From contig CABREZ010000072.1 of NCBI GenBank assembly GCA_902470035.1, positions 1 to 7,652 on the forward strand: a DNA stretch of 7,652 nt, given 5' to 3'. Shown here piece by piece: positions 1 to 5,251 of the stretch. The first letter of the stretch is position 1; every line of letters starts with the position of its first letter. Source of the stretch: an uncultured Streptococcus sp. (GTDB taxonomy: Bacteria > Bacillota > Bacilli > Lactobacillales > Streptococcaceae). Under the pieces are notes generated by a model. It did not search any database. It saw only the letters and a program-made list of their open reading frames with translations, and was not told the DNA's origin. Position numbers and translations under genes: made by a program.

Positions 1-48
1 CATGATACCGATATTACGAGTTTTTTCAAGTGAAAATTCGCGTGCCAT
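1..48 (-). CDS. fusA: Elongation factor G, N-terminal 16 codons only (partial)
   Basis: The minus strand from 48 reads MAREFSLEKTRNIGIM and runs off the left edge of the window. This is the characteristic start of bacterial EF-G, just ahead of the P-loop (AHVDAGKTT in the family), which lies outside. EF-G is the cytoplasmic GTPase that drives translocation and, with RRF, ribosome recycling. An AGGAGA ribosome binding site lies at 59-64, 10 nt before the ATG, which supports this start. It is the third gene of the classical str order rpsL-rpsG-fusA, but here an intrinsic terminator and its own promoter separate it from rpsG, so its expression is probably partly independent. The call rests on only 16 residues plus context, but both agree. 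Confidence 0.93.
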   Translation of the reverse strand, partial: MAREFSLEKTRNIGIM

Positions 49-84
49 GAGGTTTTGTTCTCCTATATTTTTTATTTCTATACT

Positions 85-93
85 ATTATAACA
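85..93 (-). promoter_or_regulatory. Extended -10 promoter for fusA
   Basis: The minus strand reads TGTTATAAT (93 to 85), a perfect TATAAT with the upstream TG of an extended -10. No good -35 hexamer is seen 16-18 nt upstream, where the terminator stem lies, but extended -10 promoters often manage without one. Transcription should begin near 78, giving a fusA leader of about 30 nt. Its place just after a terminator suggests it re-initiates transcription for fusA. Confidence 0.7.
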
Positions 94-101
94 TGATTTA
101 A

Positions 102-128
102 CAAAAACGGATAGGCAGGACCTACCCG
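102..128 (-). terminator. Intrinsic terminator between rpsG and fusA
   Basis: On the minus strand CGGGTAGG (128-121) pairs with CCTATCCG (115-108): 8 bp with one G-T wobble and a 5-nt loop. It is followed at once by TTTTTG (107-102). The T-tract is short, so termination may be partial, letting some rpsL-rpsG transcripts read into fusA. No comparable T-tract is seen on the plus strand. Confidence 0.75.
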
Positions 129-160
129 TTCTCATTGTTTATTCTGTTTGGTTTAGCTGA

Positions 161-187
161 TTTGAACTCAATTGAACTCGGGCTAAA
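161..187 (-). repeat. Detached third copy of the RNA-module tail (direct repeat)
   Basis: The 21 bases at 167-187 are identical to 307-327, which form the 3' tail of module A (core ATTGAACTCGGGCTAAA as read on the plus strand). The two copies lie exactly 140 bp apart. A further half copy (TTGAACTCA) sits at 162-170. The hexamer TTGAAC thus occurs at 162, 172, 202 and 312. Only the tail is present here, without a matching 5' arm, so this looks like a remnant of a former third module or of a recombination event. Confidence 0.75.
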
Positions 188-197
188 GTTAGTTAGA

Positions 198-307
198 CAA
201 TTTGAACCCGAGCGAGGCCCGGCGCAAAAAAGATAAACTGCCTTGTGTTCATGGAACACTGCATCAGTTTCCTATTTTTGCCTTGGACCTTTTGCGCTCT
301 TGGTATC
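198..307 (-). ncRNA. Candidate structured RNA module B (tandem copy 2)
   Basis: This 110-nt segment of the rpsG-fusA spacer directly abuts module A and follows the same plan. Read on the minus strand it starts GATACCAAGAGCG and ends GGGTTCAAATTG. It can fold into one long hairpin: GAGC (299-296) with GCUC (213-210); GGUCC (289-285) with GGGCC (220-216); GCAAAAA (281-275) with UUUUUGC (230-224); an internal loop UAGG (274-271) opposite AUCU (234-231); AAACUG (270-265) with CAGUUU (240-235); and a tip GUGUUC (259-254) with GAACAC (250-245) closing a 3-nt loop. The stems differ in sequence from module A while pairing is kept, but the internal loop is identical. It is probably transcribed downstream of rpsG. 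I cannot assign a family; the streptococcal asd RNA motif is a candidate only from memory. A mobile-repeat origin is the alternative. Confidence 0.6.
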
Positions 308-416
308 TCAATTGAACTCGGGCTAAAAGCTCGGAAAATAGATAAGCTTTCCTAGAATCTTTGATTCTTCGTCAAGCTTCCTAATTTTCAGTCGCTTTTT
401 TAACGCCCTTAGTATC
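308..416 (-). ncRNA. Candidate structured RNA module A (tandem copy 1)
   Basis: This 109-nt segment starts 6 nt after the rpsG stop codon. Read on the minus strand it begins GATACTAAGGGCG and ends CGAGTTCAATTGA. Its predicted hairpin is: GGGC (408-405) with GCCC (323-320); AAAA within 401-396 with UUUU (328-325) and GC (395-394) with GC (330-329); GAAAAU (389-384) with AUUUUC (339-334); an internal loop UAGG (383-380) opposite AUCU (343-340); AAGCUU (379-374) with AAGCUU (349-344); and a tip AGAAUC (368-363) with GAUUCU (359-354) closing an AAA loop. The internal-loop bases lie exactly 109 nt from those of module B. There is no U-tract, so it is not a terminator. It probably sits in the rpsG 3' region and may be a cis element, a processed small RNA or a dispersed repeat. 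Confidence 0.6.
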
Positions 417-422
417 TTAATC

Positions 423-893
423 TTACCAGCGGAAGTGTGCGAAGGCACGGTTAGCTTCAGCCATACGGTGAGTGTCTTCACGTTTCTTAACTGCTGCACC
501 AGTGTTGTTTGCAGCATCCAAGATTTCTTTAGCAAGGCGGTCAACCATTGTGTGCTCACCACGTTGACGAGCGATGGTTACCAACCAACGAAGTCCAAGT
601 GTTGTACGACGTTCTGGACGAACTTCAACTGGGACTTGGTAGTTAGATCCACCAACACGACGTGCACGTACTTCAAGTACAGGCATGATGTTTTCCATTG
701 CTGTTTCAAATACTTCAAGCGCGTCATTTCCAGTAGCTTCTTTGATTTGCTCAAAAGCACCGTAAACGATTGAAGCTGCTGTACCACGTTTACCATCAAG
801 CATAACGCGGTTGATAAGACGAGTAACTAGTTGTGAATTGTAAAGCGGATCTGGCAATACATCGCGCTTTGGAGCTCTATTTTTACGACTCAT
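423..893 (-). CDS. rpsG: 30S ribosomal protein S7
   Basis: A complete 156-residue S7, the usual bacterial length. S7 nucleates assembly of the 30S head by binding the 3' major domain of 16S rRNA and lines the exit-site side of the mRNA channel. Family landmarks include MSRKNRAPKRDVLPDP at residues 1-16, RLINRVMLDGKRGTA at 25-39, VRARRVGGSNYQVPVEV at 75-91, the RRTTLGLRWL segment at 95-104 and KREDTHRMAEANRAFAHFRW at the C-terminus. The ATG at 893 follows an AGGGGA ribosome binding site (903-908) by about 9 nt. It starts 19 nt after rpsL, so the two are co-transcribed and probably translationally linked. That gap is too short for an S7 autoregulatory site of the E. coli type, which sits in a longer rpsL-rpsG spacer; any feedback control must lie elsewhere. 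Confidence 0.98.
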   Translation of the reverse strand: MSRKNRAPKRDVLPDPLYNSQLVTRLINRVMLDGKRGTAASIVYGAFEQIKEATGNDALEVFETAMENIMPVLEVRARRVGGSNYQVPVEVRPERRTTLGLRWLVTIARQRGEHTMVDRLAKEILDAANNTGAAVKKREDTHRMAEANRAFAHFRW

Positions 894-912
894 TTCTCTT
901 TATCCCCTTTCC

Positions 913-1326
913 TTATGCTTTTGGACGTTTAGTACCGTATTTAGAACGGCCTTGTTTACGATCGTTAACACCTGCAGTATCAAGTGCACCACGGACGATA
1001 TGGTAACGTACCCCTGGAAGGTCTTTTACACGTCCACCACGAAGAAGCACCACGCTGTGCTCTTGCAAGTTGTGTCCGATACCTGGGATGTAGGCAGTAA
1101 CTTCGATCAAGTTGCTCAAACGTACACGAGCGAATTTACGAAGGGCAGAGTTCGGTTTTTTAGGTGTCATTGTTCCAACACGAGTTGCAACACCACGTTT
1201 TTGTGGTGAAGAAACGTTTGTTTGAACTTTTTTATGACTGTTGTAACCAACGTTCAAAGCTGGTGATTTAGATTTTTCTACTTTTGATTTACGCGGTTTG
1301 CGAACCAATTGGTTAATTGTAGGCAT
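913..1326 (-). CDS. rpsL: 30S ribosomal protein S12
   Basis: A complete 137-residue S12, which sits at the decoding centre of the 30S subunit and affects tRNA selection accuracy. Visible landmarks are MPTINQLVRKPRKSK at 1-15, the Firmicutes-type insertion at about 22-40, PQKRGVATRVGTMTPKKPNS at 41-60, GHNLQEHSVVLLRGGRVKDL at 84-103 and the C-terminal KYGTKRPKA. The two loops in which streptomycin-resistance changes are known carry the wild-type residues (K56-K57 in PKKPNS and K101 in RVKDLPG), so no S12-based resistance is seen. The ATG at 1326 is preceded by AGGAG (1334-1338) with 7-nt spacing. It is the first gene of the str unit and lies behind a strong promoter and a leader of about 130 nt. 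Confidence 0.98.
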   Translation of the reverse strand: MPTINQLVRKPRKSKVEKSKSPALNVGYNSHKKVQTNVSSPQKRGVATRVGTMTPKKPNSALRKFARVRLSNLIEVTAYIPGIGHNLQEHSVVLLRGGRVKDLPGVRYHIVRGALDTAGVNDRKQGRSKYGTKRPKA

Positions 1327-1456
1327 CTACATTCTCCTGTATTTTTTTATTTTTGGTGATGATACACTTGGTGACAGCTACCATCTGTGTGTACTTTTGC
1401 AACATTTGTCAGCACGTCCCTGTACACTCTTGAGAGACCAAAAGTAAAAAGTACCG
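1327..1456 (-). promoter_or_regulatory. rpsL 5' leader with two competing helices
   Basis: This is the non-coding stretch between the inferred start of transcription (about 1456) and rpsL. Two helices can form but not together. UACUUUUG (1446-1439) pairs with CAAAAGUA (1399-1392), 8 bp perfect. GUGUAC (1427-1422) pairs with GUACAC (1394-1389), 6 bp. They share 1392-1394. A third hairpin further down pairs UACAC with GUGUA and, inside it, UGGU with ACCA. No U-tract follows any of them, so transcription attenuation is not obvious. A leader this long before a ribosomal-protein operon suggests a site for autogenous control; that is inference from context. Confidence 0.4.
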
Positions 1457-1462
1457 TCTATT

Positions 1463-1492
1463 ATTGTAACATAGCGGCACTTTCACTGTCAA
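1463..1492 (-). promoter_or_regulatory. Strong promoter of the rpsL-rpsG unit
   Basis: On the minus strand a consensus -35 TTGACA (1492-1487) is followed after 18 bp by the -10 TACAAT (1468-1463), itself preceded by TG at the extended position (1471-1470). This is the best promoter in the window and fits the high output needed for ribosomal proteins. Transcription should start near 1456. No terminator is seen between it and the upstream gene, so read-through from the purR side is also possible. Confidence 0.85.
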
Positions 1493-1542
1493 GATTTTTT
1501 TCTCTTTTTTGCACGATTGCTTCTTCTTAAAATCGCGCTAGA

Positions 1543-2079
1543 TTATTGTTCAGATTGTTGCGTTACAGCTGGTGTGGTAGCATTCGAAACCTGAGGAACC
1601 TCATTGGACTGATACTGAGGGACTTCTGCTGGAACGACTTGCTGAGGTTGACCTGTTTGGCTAGCTTGATTCGTATCAGTTGATTGAGTATTCTGGTTGG
1701 TTTGCATTCCGTAATAGTCTACAATGTACTGAATACGAGCTTGAAAGGCCTGTTTTTTGGTTTCGTCCTTCACTTTTTCTACGGCCTCTTTGGCAGCGGT
1801 TAAGGTTTCTTGAGTTGCAGTCGTTTCAAAATGAGCAACTGCTTTTTCAGCCGCTTCAGCGATTTTCGCTTCCTCTTCTTCTTTGGCTTTTTTAGGATCT
1901 TTCTTCTTAATAGGAAGAGAACCTGTTTTTTTGGTTTCTCGCTTCACTACTGTAACTTGGTCTGCAGAATTTTTACGAACCGTATAAAGCCCACCGACAA
2001 GAACTCCTGTCAAGATGAATATCGTTGCCAATCGAAGCCATAGGGGACTACGATCAAAACGGTCTAAAATTGTTTTCAT
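1543..2079 (-). CDS. Single-pass membrane protein with charged helical region and Q/T-rich tail, function unknown
   Basis: I do not recognise this 178-residue protein. Residues 1-13 are basic (MKTILDRFDRSPL), followed by one hydrophobic span at about 14-34 (LWLRLATIFILTGVLVGGLY), predicting a cytoplasmic N-terminus and an outside C-terminus. Residues 46-75 are very rich in Lys and Glu (KKKDPKKAKEEEEAK). Residues 76-121 look like a short two-helix domain (AEKAVAHFETTATQETLTAAK, then KKQAFQARIQYIV), a pattern I associate with small helical repeats of Gram-positive surface proteins. Residues 125-178 are a low-complexity Q/T/S/V/P tail. There is no lipobox Cys, LPXTG motif or Cys at all. The ATG at 2079 follows GGAGAGGGAGAAAGGA-type purines. 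It starts 21 nt after the purR stop, so it is probably co-transcribed with purR, though nothing links it to purine metabolism. It may sit at the cell envelope. Confidence 0.85.
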   Translation of the reverse strand: MKTILDRFDRSPLWLRLATIFILTGVLVGGLYTVRKNSADQVTVVKRETKKTGSLPIKKKDPKKAKEEEEAKIAEAAEKAVAHFETTATQETLTAAKEAVEKVKDETKKQAFQARIQYIVDYYGMQTNQNTQSTDTNQASQTGQPQQVVPAEVPQYQSNEVPQVSNATTPAVTQQSEQ

Positions 2080-2100
2080 TTTCCTTTCTCCCTCTCCAGC

Positions 2101-2925
2101 TTAGTCCTTATCAAAAATATTTCCGATTTCTACATCAATTTTATTTTCTGCTACATCAATATTGGTCACACGTAGAAGTGACTTGTGATCAAATAAATCT
2201 TTACTTCTAGCCGAAGCATTGTCCGCAAAAATAGCAACTCCTGCCAACTCTGAATCGAACTCAGCTAAGAGGCTAACCATCCCACTGATAGTTCCCCCTC
2301 CTTTAAGGAAGTCATCGACAATCAGAACACGGCTTCCAGCTTTCAAACTACGTTTAGATAGGAACATTTTCTCAATCCGATCGCCACTGGAACCAGATAC
2401 GTAGTTGACACTGACCGTTGAGCCTTCTGTAATTTTTAGATCGCGTCGTACAATGACAAAAGGAACATTTAAGACATTCGCTACCGCGTTTGCTAATGGA
2501 ACACCCTTAGTGGCCACCGTCATGACTGCATCGATTTTTTGATCTCGGAAGGCCTTGGCAATAATGCGTCCGATATTATTTAAGATTTTTGGATCACTTA
2601 GCAAATCCGAAAGGTAGATATACCCACCTGGTAAAATCCGGTTACTTTCTGACAATTGATTGCACAAATTTTGGACAATTTCTTTTGAATCTGCATCCGA
2701 AATCGATGGTGTAAAGATGACCCCTCCACCTGCACCAGTAAGAGTTTCAATGCTTCCAATTTCCATTTCTTCAAAGGCCCGTTTAATAATGACAATGTCC
2801 TCAGAAATAGATGATTTAGCAGATTCGTATTTTTCGGCAAATGTATTTAAACTCGTCAATTCGTAGGGATGATTAATCAAGTAATTCGAGATCACAACCA
2901 TCCGCTCACTTCTTCTTAGCTTCAT
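2101..2925 (-). CDS. purR: PurR, PRPP-sensing regulator of purine genes
   Basis: A complete 274-residue protein of the Gram-positive PurR family. Residues 1-75 form the winged-helix DNA-binding domain (MKLRRSERMVVISNYLINHP, then SAKSSISEDIVIIKRAFE and a Gly-rich wing TGAGGG). Residues from about 80 form a phosphoribosyltransferase-type domain that binds PRPP but is not expected to catalyse a transfer. The PRPP loop VLIVDDFLKGGGT is at 200-212, and the TVATKGVPLANAVA loop at 136-149. In Bacillus PurR is a repressor released by PRPP; in Lactococcus and streptococci it acts mainly as an activator at PurBox sites, so activation is the likely mode here. The ATG at 2925 follows GGAGAG (2929-2934). 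PurBox-like sequences lie over its own promoter, which suggests self-regulation. It follows yhaM across a terminator and precedes the unknown membrane protein. Confidence 0.96.
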   Translation of the reverse strand: MKLRRSERMVVISNYLINHPYELTSLNTFAEKYESAKSSISEDIVIIKRAFEEMEIGSIETLTGAGGGVIFTPSISDADSKEIVQNLCNQLSESNRILPGGYIYLSDLLSDPKILNNIGRIIAKAFRDQKIDAVMTVATKGVPLANAVANVLNVPFVIVRRDLKITEGSTVSVNYVSGSSGDRIEKMFLSKRSLKAGSRVLIVDDFLKGGGTISGMVSLLAEFDSELAGVAIFADNASARSKDLFDHKSLLRVTNIDVAENKIDVEIGNIFDKD

Positions 2926-2953
2926 TTTCTCTCCACATAGTTTTTTTTATTGT

Positions 2954-2969
2954 ATTATACCATATTATA
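2954..2969 (-). promoter_or_regulatory. Tandem -10 boxes upstream of purR
   Basis: The minus strand carries two perfect TATAAT hexamers, at 2969-2964 and 2959-2954, exactly 10 bp apart within a repeated GGTATAATA sequence. Neither has a good -35 at 16-18 bp (GACTAA and GTTCGT are the best aligned hexamers). Weak -35 elements covered by a PurBox-like sequence would fit a promoter that needs an activator or is self-regulated. The two boxes may give two start sites one helical turn apart. Confidence 0.65.
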
Positions 2970-2971
2970 CC

Positions 2972-3004
2972 AAAAAACGAACATTGTTAGTCTCACAACA
3001 TTCG
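2972..3004 (-). terminator. Intrinsic terminator after the rsgA-yhaM unit
   Basis: On the minus strand CGAATGTTGT (3004-2995) pairs with ACAATGTTCG (2987-2978): 10 bp including two G-U wobbles, with a 7-nt loop, followed by TTTTTT (2977-2972). Read on the plus strand the two wobbles become A-C mismatches, so the hairpin is better suited to minus-strand transcripts. It lies 53 nt after the yhaM stop and just before the purR -10 boxes, so it separates the two transcription units. Confidence 0.75.
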
Positions 3005-3009
3005 TTTTT
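2973..3009. promoter_or_regulatory. Inverted PurBox-like pair at the purR promoter
   Basis: The PurBox consensus that I recall for Lactococcus is AWWWCCGAACWWT. The plus strand at 2973-2985 reads AAAAACGAACATT, 12 of 13 matches. The minus strand at 3009-2997 reads AAAAACGAATGTT, 10 of 13. The two face each other as an inverted repeat, with CGAA cores 19 bp apart, next to the purR -10 boxes. This would suit PurR binding and self-control, but the same bases form the terminator stem, so the resemblance could be a by-product of that hairpin. Confidence 0.4.
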
Positions 3010-3056
3010 GGTTTTTTTACTAACAAACTAAGAGTGACCTTTTTGGCTCCTATTTA

Positions 3057-4007
3057 TTAGGAATCTTTTAAATTTGGCTTATAGAAGGAGCGATTATCCA
3101 AGGCAAAAATCTTATTGGTCATCTCACCAGGGCCCACTAAAGCTAAGGCAGAAGTCATCATCATCATTTCTGCATCTAGGTTATCAATCATATGGATAAT
3201 CTCGGCTTCCATGATTTTTGGACGAACCGGGCTACCATATTCTAATAGACCATGGTGACTCAAAATCACATGGCGCAACACAATCACATCTTCTTTTTGA
3301 TCGTCAATCTTTAGCTCTTGTAAGACCTTGGTAATTTCTTCATCGATTAGAGCAATGTGCCCGATGAGGTTGCCTCGAACCGTATACTCTGTATTTTCAG
3401 GCCCCGATAGCTCTAGTACCTTGGCAAGATCATGGAGCATGATGCCGGCATAGAGGAGACTCTGGTTTAATTGAGGATACACCTGAGAGATGCTCTCAGC
3501 CAAACGAACCATGGTGGCTGTGTGATATGCTAAGCCCGTCTCAAAAGCATGGTGGTTGGTTTTGGCCGCAGGATAAGAGTAGAACTCTTTGTCATACTTG
3601 CTGTATAGCGCCCGCACCACACGTTGCCAAACTGGATTTTCTATTTTGAAAATCATCCCCGATAGGTAGTCCTTCAAATCGACTGGATTTACCGGAGGTT
3701 TTCCCTTAAAGTCTGCTGGATTTGATGGCTCCCCACTTTGAGGCAAGCGCAAGGTCAACTGATTGACCTGAGGCGTATTGTTGTAGATCTCCCGACGACC
3801 ACTCATATGAACCACACGCCCAGCCTGAAATTGCTCCACATTATGTGGCTGAGCATCCCACAATTTTCCTTCGATTGTGCCTGTCTCATCTTGGAAGACA
3901 AAGGCAAGATAATTCTTTCCAGCACGTGTCTGACGAAGATCTGCTGACTTAATGAGGTAGAAACCTTCAAACAATTCGTCTTTTTTCATTTGATTAATTT
4001 TGACCAT
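3057..4007 (-). CDS. yhaM: YhaM/Cbf1-type 3'-5' exoribonuclease
   Basis: The protein matches the YhaM family (Cbf1 in some Gram-positives): an N-terminal OB-fold nucleic-acid-binding domain followed by an HD phosphohydrolase domain, degrading or trimming RNA from the 3' end in the cytoplasm. With the start used here it has 316 residues, close to the usual 313-314. The OB region is about 13-90 (FEGFYLIKSADLRQTRAGKN onwards). HD-domain metal ligands are expected at H162 (in AYHTATM), H192-D193 (MLHDLAK), H217 (GHIALID), H251-H252 (LSHHGLLEYGSP) and D275 (HMIDNLDA). An upstream in-frame ATG at 4019 has only a weak AGAAG before it, whereas the ATG at 4007 has GGAG (4014-4017) at 6 nt and gives the family-like MVKINQMKKDELF. 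The start overlaps the end of rmuC by 14 nt, indicating coupled translation. It is the last gene before the terminator. Confidence 0.94.
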   Translation of the reverse strand: MVKINQMKKDELFEGFYLIKSADLRQTRAGKNYLAFVFQDETGTIEGKLWDAQPHNVEQFQAGRVVHMSGRREIYNNTPQVNQLTLRLPQSGEPSNPADFKGKPPVNPVDLKDYLSGMIFKIENPVWQRVVRALYSKYDKEFYSYPAAKTNHHAFETGLAYHTATMVRLAESISQVYPQLNQSLLYAGIMLHDLAKVLELSGPENTEYTVRGNLIGHIALIDEEITKVLQELKIDDQKEDVIVLRHVILSHHGLLEYGSPVRPKIMEAEIIHMIDNLDAEMMMMTSALALVGPGEMTNKIFALDNRSFYKPNLKDS

Positions 4008-5250
4008 CATCTTCTCCATCTTCTAAATTCAATAGGCTTTCTATATCTAGATTCTCTGACGTTTCAATGTTTCGGAGTGTGCGCTCGATAGCATTTGTTC
4101 TTCGGTTTAAGAGGTCATCAATATTACCAGAGGCATGCTTCAACTGCCGTTGGGTCTTTTCTAAAACACCTCCAAATTTTTGGAACTCCGTCTTGACGGA
4201 TGCAAGGACCTTGCTAATATCATCTGCACTTCGTTGAATATTCAGGGTCTTAAATCCAACCGATAGTGAATTCAGCAAAGCTGAAAGCGTACTTGGCCCC
4301 GCGACGACGATCTGCTCCTCTCTTCGGAGGCGATCAAAGAAGGCTGGGTCGCGGACCACTTCTGAATAGAGCCCTTCCGTCGGTAAAAAGAGAATCCCAA
4401 AATTAGTAGTAGCAGGCGGATAGAGGTATTTTTGATGAATGTCCTTGGCAAATTGTTTGATACTAGCCAATAGGAGCTTGCGACAGCGTTCAATCTCCTC
4501 TTTCTCCCCACTTTCATAGGCTTCTTCCAGTCGGTAATAACCGTCCAGAGGAAACTTAGAGTCGATTGGCAGATAGACGTATTCACCTCTGACCTGACCA
4601 GGCATCTTGATCGCATACTCGACGCGCTCGCTGGAATGGGGAACTGTTACAAACTCTCTTTCATATTGGGCGGGAGTTAGGATATCTTCGATGATCTGGC
4701 CGAGTTGGAGTTCTCCCATAATCCCACGGGTTTTGGTATTGGAGAGGACCTTATTGAGACTTCCCACATCTCTAGCGACCGTCTGCATTTCCCCAAGACC
4801 TTTATTGACCGACTCCAATTGTTTGGAGACCGTCTCAAAAGAGGTTTGAAGACGACTATGCAAGGTTTTTTCCAACTTTTCTTCGACCGTTTGACGCATC
4901 TGCTCCAACCGCAAATCATTGGAAGCTTGAATCTGTTGCATCCGCTCGTCCGTTTTGTCTCGGTTTTTAGTGAAATTCTCAGCAAGTTCTGCTCGTAAAG
5001 CAGTCGTTTGCTGATGCATTTCTGTCCGTAATTCCATAAGACGGTCACTGATCGCCATCTCTATCTGCTGGCCAGTGATTTGCTGAGCTTGTCGCTCTCT
5101 CTCAAATCGGTAATCCAGCTGATCCGAAAGATGATCTTCTTGGTCCTCCAGTAAGTCACGGACCTGTTTGTTATCAGCTATCCGTTGCTGGTAGAGCAAG
5201 AAGAGCAAGACAAGATTTCCCACTCCTAATACAAAAAGGATTAATTCCAT
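3994..5250 (-). CDS. rmuC: RmuC family protein (recombination-limiting, membrane-anchored)
   Basis: A 418-residue RmuC homologue. Family knowledge: E. coli rmuC mutants show more inversions between short inverted repeats, and the fold is related to PD-(D/E)XK nucleases; the biochemical role is unsettled. Residues 2-20 are one hydrophobic membrane span (MELILFVLGVGNLVLLFLLY), about 22-160 are a long Glu/Gln/Arg-rich coiled coil, and the conserved RmuC domain spans about 160-395. Within it are TRGIMGELQLGQIIEDIL at 174-191, a possible catalytic D230-x-K232 in YLPIDSKFPLDGY and FGILFLPTEGLYSEVVRDP at 284-302. The tail is acidic (NLEDGEDDGQN). An in-frame ATG at 5298 would add 16 residues lying inside thiN; the ATG at 5250, one base after the thiN stop, puts the membrane span at the N-terminus as in the family. 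The upstream AGGATGGG may be its ribosome binding site. Confidence 0.94.
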   Translation of the reverse strand: MELILFVLGVGNLVLLFLLYQQRIADNKQVRDLLEDQEDHLSDQLDYRFERERQAQQITGQQIEMAISDRLMELRTEMHQQTTALRAELAENFTKNRDKTDERMQQIQASNDLRLEQMRQTVEEKLEKTLHSRLQTSFETVSKQLESVNKGLGEMQTVARDVGSLNKVLSNTKTRGIMGELQLGQIIEDILTPAQYEREFVTVPHSSERVEYAIKMPGQVRGEYVYLPIDSKFPLDGYYRLEEAYESGEKEEIERCRKLLLASIKQFAKDIHQKYLYPPATTNFGILFLPTEGLYSEVVRDPAFFDRLRREEQIVVAGPSTLSALLNSLSVGFKTLNIQRSADDISKVLASVKTEFQKFGGVLEKTQRQLKHASGNIDDLLNRRTNAIERTLRNIETSENLDIESLLNLEDGEDDGQN

Positions 5251-5251
5251 C

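Noticed and set aside
161..327. CRISPR-like array
   Set aside because: The repeats are few, irregularly spaced (10, 30 and 110 bp) and tied to hairpin modules; there are no regular spacers or cas genes.
435..773. Plus-strand open frame of 112 codons opposite rpsG
   Set aside because: It lies antisense to a fully recognised S7 gene, has a composition typical of the reverse complement of a conserved gene and shows no domain of its own.
913..1326. Streptomycin-resistance change in S12
   Set aside because: The known positions in the PKKPNS and RVKDLPG loops carry the ordinary wild-type residues.
1505..1540. Hairpin GCGCGATT/AATCGTGC after the unknown membrane protein, taken as a terminator
   Set aside because: On the minus strand it is followed by an A-tract, not a T-tract, so it does not fit an intrinsic terminator; on the plus strand the T-run comes before the stem.
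1543..2079. Lipoprotein or LPXTG cell-wall protein
   Set aside because: The protein has no cysteine for a lipobox and no LPXTG-hydrophobic-basic C-terminus.
4272..5048. Alternative-frame minus-strand open frames of 114 and 123 codons inside rmuC
   Set aside because: They overlap a complete RmuC in another frame, are rich in Arg, Ser and Trp as out-of-frame readings often are, and have no start signals.
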